In this document: positions 1 through 5,692 of the stretch, piece by piece
Layout of the letters: each line of letters opens with the position of its first letter
Position numbering within the stretch: the stretch's first letter is position 1
Source of the DNA: Actinomycetes bacterium
GTDB lineage: Bacteria > Actinomycetota > Acidimicrobiia > Spongiisociales > UBA5794
DNA: 7,418 bases
Direction: 5' to 3'
NCBI GenBank assembly: GCA_023336855.1
Contig: JAMBLK010000003.1
Coordinates: 1-7,418, forward strand
The notes under the pieces: model-generated
The model's database searches: none
What the model was told of the DNA's origin: nothing
The model's input: the letters and a program-made list of their open reading frames with translations, nothing else
Made by a program: the position numbers and the translations under genes

Positions 1-1410
1 GCCGGAGGCTGTCTCTCCTGCCGGACCACCGTCTTCAAGGACGATGGCGAGAGCGATCTGGCGCTCCCCTGGTTCCGGATCGACAGGAGCGAACCCGATG
101 AACCACACGTGAGGAGATGCCCCTGTGACCTCAGCGGTACCTGTCTTGCCTGCGACTCTGATTCCGGGCACAGCGGCGTTGTGGCCCGTTCCAGACAGGA
201 CGACCTGCTCCATCAGATCCGACAGGATGGCGGCGGTCGCCGGGCTGATCGCCCGCCGCCACAAGATCGGCTCGGTCTCCGACTCGATCTTCCCGTCATG
301 GGTGAACACGTCGCCGACGACGTACGGGATCATGATGTTCCCTTTGTTGGCAACGGCCGCGGCCACCAACGCCATCTGAATCGGCGTGGCGCGCACGTCC
401 CGCTGACCAAGAGCGTTCTGGGCGGTCGCTGCCGGATCGTCGTAGAAATCGGCGGCCTCGGGCATCGAGGAAGCAAGGACCGGGAGGTCGTACGGGATCT
501 CCTGATTGAAGCCGAAGGCCTCGGCGGTCGCTGTAAGAGCTTCGGCTCCGACCTGCATGCCGAGAGCCGCGAAGGTCGTGTTGCAGGACCGGACGAACGC
601 CTCAGCGAGCGTCACCGATTCCCCGTCGCCGCACAATCCGTCGTCGTAGTTGTGGATGGTCGACGACGTACCAGGGAGTTCGAGCGCCTCGGGATCGGCG
701 AACTCGGTAGCCGGCCCGGCGATGCCCGTCTCCAGGGCAGCGGCCGTCGTGATGACCTTGAACGCCGATCCCGGTGGGTACGTCGTGGCGATCGTTCGCT
801 GGAGCAGGGGAATGTCCGGGTCCTCCTCGAGTGCCTTCCCCGCTGGGCCGGCATCTGAACCGATGAGAGAGTTCGGATCGAATCCGGGGGTCGAGACACT
901 TGCGAGAACGGCGCCGGTTGCTGGATCGAGAGCGATGATCGACCCGCGTGATCCTTCGAGCGCCTCAACGGCAGTCTGCTGAAGGGCGTCGTCGAAGGTG
1001 AGGCGGAGCCCGCGGGGCCTCGGATCGCCGCCGAGGACGGCGTTCAAGACCCCGGAGATCGTCGAATCCCGGTGGGAGACGAGATCCCGTTCCCTTGTCC
1101 GTTCGAGACCACGGGATCCGAACAGAACCGAGACGTAGCCAACGGTATGGGCGTAGCGATCGACCGTCGGGTACACGCGAGTGAACGTCTGCGGGTCTTC
1201 GGGATTCGGATCGGAGTGGCCGATGACGACGGCGTCGTCGGTGATGATCGCTCCCCGTTCCCTCCCGACCCGCCACGCCGAGAGGCGCGGATTGCGCGGA
1301 TCGTCACGATATCCGGGACCGGCGACAGCCTGAATCCACGTCGTCGCGAGGATGAGAGCGAGGAATCCGGCGAGGAGGGCCCAAACGATTCGGCGAACAG
1401 GGGTGTTCAT
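1..1410 (-). CDS. pbpA: Penicillin-binding protein PbpA, class B transpeptidase (3' end beyond window)
   Basis: Class B penicillin-binding protein: a D,D-transpeptidase that crosslinks peptidoglycan stem peptides on the outer face of the membrane, normally partnered with a SEDS glycosyltransferase. I translated 470 codons from the ATG at 1410 without meeting a stop. Mycobacterial PbpA is about 490 aa, so only a short C-terminal piece should be missing. An uncleaved N-terminal anchor spans about residues 8-25, followed by the non-catalytic pedestal region. All three active-site motifs are present: SAFK with nucleophile S215 and K218 (within YPPGSAFKV), SCN at 275-277, and KTG at 422-424 (KTGTAE). 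Cys260 and Cys276 flank the second motif and might form a disulfide. There is no PASTA domain in the visible part. The start overlaps the rodA stop by ATGA and has a GAGGAG ribosome-binding site 5 nt upstream. Position after RodA separates PbpA from the septal enzyme FtsI. Kinase genes would be expected further left. Confidence 0.95.
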   Translation of the reverse strand, partial: MNTPVRRIVWALLAGFLALILATTWIQAVAGPGYRDDPRNPRLSAWRVGRERGAIITDDAVVIGHSDPNPEDPQTFTRVYPTVDRYAHTVGYVSVLFGSRGLERTRERDLVSHRDSTISGVLNAVLGGDPRPRGLRLTFDDALQQTAVEALEGSRGSIIALDPATGAVLASVSTPGFDPNSLIGSDAGPAGKALEEDPDIPLLQRTIATTYPPGSAFKVITTAAALETGIAGPATEFADPEALELPGTSSTIHNYDDGLCGDGESVTLAEAFVRSCNTTFAALGMQVGAEALTATAEAFGFNQEIPYDLPVLASSMPEAADFYDDPAATAQNALGQRDVRATPIQMALVAAAVANKGNIMIPYVVGDVFTHDGKIESETEPILWRRAISPATAAILSDLMEQVVLSGTGHNAAVPGIRVAGKTGTAEVTGASPHVWFIGFAPVDPEPGERQIALAIVLEDGGPAGETASG

Positions 1411-2702
1411 GTGCGCTCCTCGTGCGAGATACGGCCGAGAAGGGCGGCGATCAACGCTGAGGCGAGGAGGGAGGACCCCCCGTACGACATGAACGGGAGT
1501 GTGATTCCCGTCAGAGGAAAGAGGCGAACGATGCCGGCGATGATCAGGAAGGACTGGAGGCCGATGAGAATCGTGAGGCCTGCAGCGAGATACTTCTTGA
1601 ACCGATCCCGAGACCGCAGTGCGATGCCGAATCCGACCGCCACGAAGAACGCATATGCGGTGATGACGGCGATCGATCCCGCGAGTCCGAGTTCCTCGGC
1701 CACCGCCGCGAACATGAAGTCGGTGGCCGCAGCCGGGATCAGATCGGGTCTGCCGAGGCCGAGACCGGATCCGGTCAGGCTCCCGCTCCCCATGGCGAAG
1801 AGTCCCTGGGCCGTTTGGTATCCGGCGCCGGTGTAGTCGGCGAACGGGTCGATCCATGCCGAGATCCGGACGCGAACATGGGAGAACATGGTGTAGGCGG
1901 CGACTCCGGCGGCGGTAGTGAGGACGATTCCCGCTCCGAGGTAGAAACCCCGACCGGTCGCGGCGTAGAGCATTCCGATGAACAGTCCGAAGAGCAGCAA
2001 CGACGCTCCGAGATCTCGTTGGTAGACGAGAACTGCGAAGGCGACTCCCGCAGCGACCATGACCGGACCGAGGTGGCGCGGCTCAGGGATCCTGAAGGGG
2101 CCGACCTTGCGCGAGACCGTTGACATCGCCTCGGAGCGGTCGGCAAGGTACGAGGCGAGGAAGACGGTGAGGAGCACTTTCGCGATCTCGCCTGGTTGGA
2201 ACGACAGCGCTCGAACGCCGAACGGCAGGTCGATGCGCACCCAGAGGCGGGAGCCGTTGATGGTTGCCCCATGGATCGGCCATGCGTCAGGCAGGAGAGG
2301 GAGGAGGAGTAGCACCATCGCCGATGCGAGGAACAGGTACCGGTAGCGGCGCAGCACGGCGACGCCGGACGACCGGAGCAACCACACGACCGATCCACCG
2401 GCAACGCCTGCCAGCACGAGCCACCACCGCTGCAGTGCGGCCAAATCGGGATCAAGCCGGAATACCTCGATCGAGCCGATGGCGGCGAGGAAAGTAGCGA
2501 TAGGGAGAATGAGGGGGTTGGCGTTCGGTGCCCAGAGGCGGAACGAGACGTGGAGAGCGCCGAATGCGAGTGCGAACGAAATGAATGTGAGGGCAACGTC
2601 TGCATCCAGCCATCCACCACCGGCGAACTGGACCATCGCCACTCCAACCGAAGCCAGTACCGTCCCGGCGAGGATGAACACCGCTTCGGTGTTGCGGGTC
2701 AT
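1407..2702 (-). CDS. rodA: RodA/FtsW-type SEDS peptidoglycan glycosyltransferase
   Basis: SEDS-family membrane enzyme that polymerises lipid II into glycan strands, working with the class B PBP encoded next to it. The protein is 431 aa with about twelve hydrophobic segments, including extra N-terminal ones as in actinobacterial RodA. Family signatures run in order: QPGEIAK before a membrane helix; YQRDLG at about 227-232, where D230 matches the essential SEDS aspartate; the GYQTAQ...GSGLTGSGLG-type extracellular region (here GSGSLTGSGLGLG); FMFAAVAEELGL; and a C-terminal GITLPFMSYGGSS block. The ATG at 2702 overlaps the phosphatase stop (ATGA) and the stop at 1407 overlaps the pbpA start (ATGA). 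No clear Shine-Dalgarno precedes the ATG, so translation probably depends on coupling. FtsW is the alternative name. The pairing with PbpA and the FHA/PP2C neighbours, with no ftsI/mur/ftsZ genes in view, favours RodA. Confidence 0.95.
   Translation of the reverse strand: MTRNTEAVFILAGTVLASVGVAMVQFAGGGWLDADVALTFISFALAFGALHVSFRLWAPNANPLILPIATFLAAIGSIEVFRLDPDLAALQRWWLVLAGVAGGSVVWLLRSSGVAVLRRYRYLFLASAMVLLLLPLLPDAWPIHGATINGSRLWVRIDLPFGVRALSFQPGEIAKVLLTVFLASYLADRSEAMSTVSRKVGPFRIPEPRHLGPVMVAAGVAFAVLVYQRDLGASLLLFGLFIGMLYAATGRGFYLGAGIVLTTAAGVAAYTMFSHVRVRISAWIDPFADYTGAGYQTAQGLFAMGSGSLTGSGLGLGRPDLIPAAATDFMFAAVAEELGLAGSIAVITAYAFFVAVGFGIALRSRDRFKKYLAAGLTILIGLQSFLIIAGIVRLFPLTGITLPFMSYGGSSLLASALIAALLGRISHEERT
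1416..1421 (-). promoter_or_regulatory. Ribosome-binding site of pbpA
   Basis: GAGGAG on the minus strand lies 5 nt before the pbpA ATG, inside the last codons of rodA. It supports the chosen start and suggests that pbpA can load ribosomes itself as well as through the ATGA overlap. Confidence 0.75.
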
Positions 2703-3418
2703 GCCCGAGCGTCGACTAGGGCAACCGTGATGTTGTCGACTCCGCCGGCGCTGTTGGCGGCTTCGATGAGGTTCCAGACGGTCGCCTCGGAGTCGTCTCC
2801 TGCTGTAACGATGCGGCGAATGTCGTCGTTGTTGACCATTGATGTGAGCCCATCGGAACAGAACAGCAAGCGATCGCCCTCCTCCAGGGACAGCGTCTCG
2901 CTTTGAACCTTGACGGGTCCGAGTCCGAGCGTCCTGGTCACCAGATGTCGCTGGGGATGCTTGTCGACGTCCTCGGGTTTGAGGTGACCGAGGGCGACGA
3001 GTTCGGCCACGACGGTGTGATCGATCGAGACCTGACGGAGTTCGCCTTCGTGGATCAGATAGCAGCGGCTGTCGCCGACGTGAGCCAGTTCGAGGGTCCC
3101 GTCGTCGAGGAATCGGCCGAGTGTCATGGTGGTGCCCATGCCCGAGAGTTCCTGTTGCTCTCGAACCCGCTCAAGGATGGCTTCGTTGGCGGATACGAGG
3201 CGTTGTACGGTCTCGACGTCGGAATCGGGGGACGCTTGTGTCGCCGTGGAGAGGGCGAGAGCGCTCGCTATGTTCCCCGCAACGTGACCACCCATGCCGT
3301 CCGCAACGCCGACGATGATCGGACCGTTCCCCGCTCCGGAAGTCTCGGGATACACAGAGTCTTCGTTGCGGTCACGGATCCTGCCCTGGTGGGAGCCGGT
3401 CGCCCAGACGTATCTCAT
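2699..3418 (-). CDS. pstP: PP2C-family Ser/Thr protein phosphatase, soluble PstP/PrpC type
   Basis: Metal-dependent (PPM/PP2C) phosphatase expected to dephosphorylate Ser/Thr kinases and their substrates, including the cell-wall and FHA proteins of this operon. It is 239 aa, one catalytic domain from end to end. Motifs in order: RNEDSV (17-22, metal-binding E19/D20), VADGMGGH (38-45, D40/G41), SGMGTTMT (92-99), VGDSRCY (114-120), CSDGLT (187-192, D189) and GGVDNITV (225-232, D228/N229). All acidic residues needed for the two-metal centre appear intact. Mycobacterial PstP is about 510 aa with a transmembrane helix and an extracellular domain. This protein stops just after the last catalytic motif, so it should be cytosolic, like Bacillus PrpC. 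The start overlaps the fhaB stop by ATGA and has a strong GAGGTGAG ribosome-binding site. The symbol is given by position and family, not by full-length similarity. Confidence 0.93.
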   Translation of the reverse strand: MRYVWATGSHQGRIRDRNEDSVYPETSGAGNGPIIVGVADGMGGHVAGNIASALALSTATQASPDSDVETVQRLVSANEAILERVREQQELSGMGTTMTLGRFLDDGTLELAHVGDSRCYLIHEGELRQVSIDHTVVAELVALGHLKPEDVDKHPQRHLVTRTLGLGPVKVQSETLSLEEGDRLLFCSDGLTSMVNNDDIRRIVTAGDDSEATVWNLIEAANSAGGVDNITVALVDARA

Positions 3419-3831
3419 CTCACCTCAAGAATGGTCTTGCCGATCTGTACGGTATCGCCTTTTCCGGCAGGCGTCGGGACGGTGATGCGTCGACCGTTGA
3501 CGTATGTGCCATTCGTGCTTCCGAGGTCATGGACCATCGTGCCGCCATCATGCGTCTCGACCCTGGCGTGGAATTCAGAAGCGTAGGGGTCGTCGATGAC
3601 TACGTCCGCCTCCGAACTGCGGCCGATGGTGTGCCCGGACGGCCTCAGGCGGATGGTCGTTCCCTTCTTCGCGTCGCCGCGCAACACCACGAGTTCATGC
3701 CCTCCCTTAGCGCGTTTCACCGATGGGCCGGTCCCGATGTGGCTGCGGATCGCCAGTCCAACCTGCCAGAGGAACAGGAAGATGAGGATCAGGAAGAGGA
3801 TCTTCAGCGCGTTGAGGATCAGTGCAGGCAT
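3415..3831 (-). CDS. fhaB: FhaB-like membrane-anchored FHA-domain protein
   Basis: Small phosphothreonine-reading protein of the cell-wall kinase locus; mycobacterial FhaB (FipA) is about 155 aa and is linked to cell division. Here it is 138 aa. Residues about 8-28 form one very hydrophobic helix (KILFLILIFLFLW), so the protein should be inner-membrane anchored with a cytosolic C-terminus. A basic linker (about 29-45) leads into a complete FHA domain (about 47-138). The FHA core residues are all present: GRS at 70-72, S85 and H88 of SEFH, and the STNGTYVNG strand-loop with N107. It therefore looks able to bind phospho-Thr. The ATG at 3831 lies 7 nt after the fhaA stop, with only a weak GAGA ribosome-binding site. 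The stop overlaps the phosphatase start by ATGA. Confidence 0.93.
   Translation of the reverse strand: MPALILNALKILFLILIFLFLWQVGLAIRSHIGTGPSVKRAKGGHELVVLRGDAKKGTTIRLRPSGHTIGRSSEADVVIDDPYASEFHARVETHDGGTMVHDLGSTNGTYVNGRRITVPTPAGKGDTVQIGKTILEVR
3419..3426 (-). promoter_or_regulatory. Strong ribosome-binding site of the PP2C gene
   Basis: GAGGTGAG lies directly before the ATG at 3418, at the end of the fhaB coding sequence. It matches seven bases of the anti-Shine-Dalgarno complement (GAGGTGA). It is one of only two convincing ribosome-binding sites in the window and fixes the phosphatase start. Confidence 0.7.
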
Positions 3832-3838
3832 CGGTGTC

Positions 3839-4501
3839 TCATAGTGGTCGAAAGACGAAGTCGATGTCGCCCATCGTCACCGTGTCGCCGGGTACGAGGG
3901 GGAATGGGTCGGCGCCTATCAGTGCACCGTTGACGTGTGTGCCGTTCGCTGATGAGAGGTCGGTGATCGTCACCGCCTGGTCGGCTCGCACGATGATTGC
4001 TTGTTTTCTCGAGAGTTCTGGAACCGCGACGACAACGTCGCTCTCCATCGCCCGACCCAAGATCGACCGATTGTCGGAGATCTCGACGACGAGCGGTGGC
4101 GAGGCGGCGACGAGTTGACTCCACGGAGCGATGGGTCCGGGTTCACTGGTCCCTGAGCAGTCGGTGAGTCCACGCGGCACCGCCGTGTCGGAGATGACGA
4201 CCACGCCGATGGGTCCGTTGATCCTCCAACCTCGATCGGCGGCAAACTCGGAGACGGCGTGTGTGAGTTCCTGCTCGAGTTCTTCAGCGTCTATCTCGGG
4301 AGGGAGGTCGGACGGGTTGATCCTCAGCGTCCAGGTGTTCGGGATCTCGGGACCGGCCTCTCCCTGTGTGACGACGAAGTCGGCCTGACGGAGCAGTCGG
4401 TCCGCCATGTCGACCGGGTGCATCTTTCCGCGGAAGACCGCTGCAGAGGCGCCGTCGACCAGACGCTCGAGACGTCGTTCGATCTCGCGTGCCAACTTCA
4501 T
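3839..4501 (-). CDS. fhaA: FhaA-like protein: DUF3662 plus FHA domain
   Basis: First gene of the minus-strand operon. In mycobacteria FhaA binds phosphorylated kinase and the pseudokinase domain of MviN, which ties lipid II flipping to PknB. The N-terminal part (about 1-115) fits DUF3662: a LERLVDG helix, an FRGKMHPVDMADRLLRQAD segment and a TWTLRINPSDL strand. The C-terminal part (about 137-220) is an FHA domain with LGR at 148-150, SDVVV, and SSANGTHVNG containing N186. Two oddities stand out. The usual S-x-x-H of FHA domains reads S164-R-K-Q167, so the structural His is Gln. The linker between the domains is only some 20-25 residues, compared with a long disordered linker in the mycobacterial protein of about 527 aa. 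The ATG at 4501 coincides with the transcription start predicted from the -10 box at 4508-4513, and no Shine-Dalgarno is present, so the mRNA is probably leaderless. Confidence 0.92.
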   Translation of the reverse strand: MKLAREIERRLERLVDGASAAVFRGKMHPVDMADRLLRQADFVVTQGEAGPEIPNTWTLRINPSDLPPEIDAEELEQELTHAVSEFAADRGWRINGPIGVVVISDTAVPRGLTDCSGTSEPGPIAPWSQLVAASPPLVVEISDNRSILGRAMESDVVVAVPELSRKQAIIVRADQAVTITDLSSANGTHVNGALIGADPFPLVPGDTVTMGDIDFVFRPL

Positions 4502-4507
4502 GCGCTG

Positions 4508-4513
4508 ATTGTA
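4508..4513 (-). promoter_or_regulatory. -10 element of the fhaA operon promoter (leaderless start)
   Basis: TACAAT on the minus strand matches TANNNT and is near the TATAAT consensus. If its last T is at -7, +1 falls on 4501, the A of the fhaA ATG. The bases between (CAGCGC) hold no ribosome-binding site. No TTGACA-like -35 is visible at the expected distance; that zone is occupied by the inverted repeat. The box is seen directly. Its use as a promoter is inferred. Confidence 0.6.
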
Positions 4514-4523
4514 TGAGCAACAC

Positions 4524-4555
4524 GTACGGAGTACTGAGCACTGAGTACTCCGTAC
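4524..4555. repeat. Perfect 12-bp inverted repeat in the divergent intergenic region
   Basis: Left arm GTACGGAGTACT (4524-4535) and right arm AGTACTCCGTAC (4544-4555) are exact reverse complements, separated by GAGCACTG. The left arm and spacer cover the place where the -35 of the fhaA promoter should be, and the right arm ends just before the expected -35 zone of the tRNA promoter. No T-tract follows on either strand, and the flanking genes are divergent, so a terminator is unlikely. A protein-binding operator or a dispersed palindromic repeat are the reasonable readings. Confidence 0.8.
4529..4549 (+). repeat. Three tandem heptamers, GAGTACT/GAGCACT/GAGTACT
   Basis: Three back-to-back 7-bp units lie inside the palindrome; the middle unit differs from the outer two by one base. 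Because each outer unit contains the palindrome AGTACT, the tandem repeat generates much of the inverted repeat. The outer GTACG and CGTAC arms are additional to it. Three copies are too few to call a satellite. Confidence 0.75.
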
Positions 4556-4581
4556 CCCGGAAAGCTATCCACAACCCGTGT

Positions 4582-4587
4582 TAGCCT
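4582..4587 (+). promoter_or_regulatory. Possible -10 element for tRNA-Leu
   Basis: TAGCCT fits the TANNNT pattern and would start transcription near 4594, about 5 nt before the mature tRNA. No recognisable -35 is seen about 17 bp upstream (around 4559-4564). This is a candidate only. Confidence 0.35.
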
Positions 4588-4598
4588 CTCGCGCCCAC

Positions 4599-4682
4599 GG
4601 GCGAGTGGCGGAAATGGCAGACGCGCAGGTTTCAGGTATCTGTGAGGTAACACTCGTGGGGGTTCAAGTCCCCCCTCGCCCA
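4599..4682 (+). tRNA. tRNA-Leu (anticodon CAG)
   Basis: A complete class II tRNA folds by eye. The acceptor stem is GGGCGAG (4599-4605) with CTCGCCC (4675-4681). The D stem is GCG/CGC (4608-4610, 4622-4624). The anticodon stem CAGGU/AUCUG encloses loop UUCAGGU, with anticodon CAG at 4633-4635, which reads CUG codons. The long variable arm (4643-4657) contains a GAG/CUC stem. The T arm is GGGGG/CCCCC around loop UUCAAGU. A4682 is the discriminator, the base expected for leucine. CCA is not encoded; CAC follows. The long variable arm could also suggest Ser or Tyr, but the CAG anticodon and A73 settle it as Leu. It is divergent from fhaA, a neighbourhood I recall from Mycobacterium tuberculosis (leuT beside Rv0020c). 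Confidence 0.96.
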
Positions 4683-4687
4683 CACTT

Positions 4688-5692
4688 ATGGCGTATCCCT
4701 CCTACACGCCGGTCCGTCAGCAACAGCGAAGGCGTTGGTTGCTGACGCTCCTAGTTGCGTTCATCATCATTGCGGTCGTCGTGTTCGCGGTTCGCCGCCG
4801 CAGCGACGCGCGCGGCATCGCCGACTACCTGGCGGTAGCCCAGCAAGTCGCCACCGAACAGGCCGAGACCGCTGACGACCTTGAGACTCTGTTCGTGACG
4901 GTCACCGACGTGGAGCGTCCCGAAGTGATGAGGCGTCTGGACGTCCTCCGGGTGTCATCGGAGGGCGCCGTTGAGACCCTCTCTGCTACCGCAGTCCCTG
5001 TTGACGCCGGAGAGGCCCATGGATATCTCGTTGCTGCAACGACATCCTGGAACAGCGCCATCGAACTCCTTGACGATGCCATCGTCCTCGTGCTCGATGG
5101 GTCCGCGGAGGCCGGGGGCACCGAACTCCTCGAAGAGGCGTTTGATTTCCTCCGCCTCGGTGATCTTGCATACACGCAGTTCCTGGCCGCGGCCGACGGT
5201 CTTGACGAGGCGGTCCCCGTCGGCGACCTCGCTGTGGTTGCGTTCTCGAGCGACGAGCGCTCCATCGAGTATGACGCCCAGATCGTCACGCTCCGACTCA
5301 ACTCCGTCTACAAACTCGGGGAACTTCACGACATCGCCGTCACGGCCATCACCGACCCGGACGTGCTCGGTGAGCGCAACAACGTTCCGGTGGTTCCGCA
5401 CAGCGAGCAGTTCATCGTCCAGGCTGTCGTTGCGAACCAGGGCAACGAACCCGAACACCTGGTGAGCGTCGACCTGACGCTCATCCCCACCGACGGTGCA
5501 GAGGGGCGGGTAGAGATCAGGCAGACGGTTGCGAACCTCGAGCCGGGCCAGGCCAGGACCCTCGTATTCGATACGCTCGAACTCCAACCGGGGGGCCTCT
5601 ACGAGTTGGTGATCACCGCCGCGGTTGACAAGGACGAGGAACCCGAGAACGATGAGTGGCGCATGGTCTTCTATCAGAACGAAAACACGTGA
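4688..5692 (+). CDS. Membrane-anchored protein of unknown function with C-terminal CARDB/Ig-like region
   Basis: I do not recognise a named family for this 334-aa protein. It begins with a basic stretch (QQQRRR, about 11-16), then one hydrophobic helix (about 17-35) followed by RRR. The rest, mostly acidic and soluble, has an ambiguous orientation. Residues about 40-190 look largely helical, with many Ala, Glu, Leu and Asp residues. Residues about 235-334 look like a beta-sandwich of the CARDB type: VVANQGNEPEHLVSVDLTLI, then ANLEPGQARTLVFDT, then GGLYELVITAAVD, ending with an acidic E-x-x-PEND turn. The ATG lies only 5 nt after the tRNA-Leu end (CACTT) and has no ribosome-binding site. The hydrophobic N-terminus with basic residues before it supports this start. 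A GTGA overlap links it to the DUF4446 gene downstream, so the two products may work together. Function is unknown. Confidence 0.85.
   Translation: MAYPSYTPVRQQQRRRWLLTLLVAFIIIAVVVFAVRRRSDARGIADYLAVAQQVATEQAETADDLETLFVTVTDVERPEVMRRLDVLRVSSEGAVETLSATAVPVDAGEAHGYLVAATTSWNSAIELLDDAIVLVLDGSAEAGGTELLEEAFDFLRLGDLAYTQFLAAADGLDEAVPVGDLAVVAFSSDERSIEYDAQIVTLRLNSVYKLGELHDIAVTAITDPDVLGERNNVPVVPHSEQFIVQAVVANQGNEPEHLVSVDLTLIPTDGAEGRVEIRQTVANLEPGQARTLVFDTLELQPGGLYELVITAAVDKDEEPENDEWRMVFYQNENT

Noticed and set aside
109..858. 249-codon plus-strand open frame at the left end
   Set aside because: It is antisense to pbpA, whose SxxK, SxN and KTG motifs are intact on the minus strand. Its Arg/Gly-rich composition is typical of a shadow frame.
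1072..1836. 254-codon plus-strand open frame across the pbpA/rodA junction
   Set aside because: It runs through two well-supported minus-strand genes and has no recognisable domain.
1775..2647. 290-codon minus-strand frame inside rodA
   Set aside because: Ser/Arg/Pro-rich off-frame translation of the rodA sequence; the RodA frame carries the membrane segments and SEDS signatures.
4524..4555. Inverted repeat as a rho-independent terminator
   Set aside because: No T-tract follows either arm, the arms are not especially GC-rich, and the flanking genes point away from each other so nothing needs terminating here.
4498..4683. 61-codon minus-strand reading frame across the tRNA-Leu
   Set aside because: It is the antisense of the tRNA and gives the typical GGLEPPR...LKPARLPFPP peptide seen when tRNA genes are mis-annotated as coding.
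5656..5691. Upstream GTG start for the DUF4446 gene
   Set aside because: It would add eleven polar residues inside the previous gene. GTG 5689 gives the GTGA overlap and puts the membrane helix at the N-terminus as expected.
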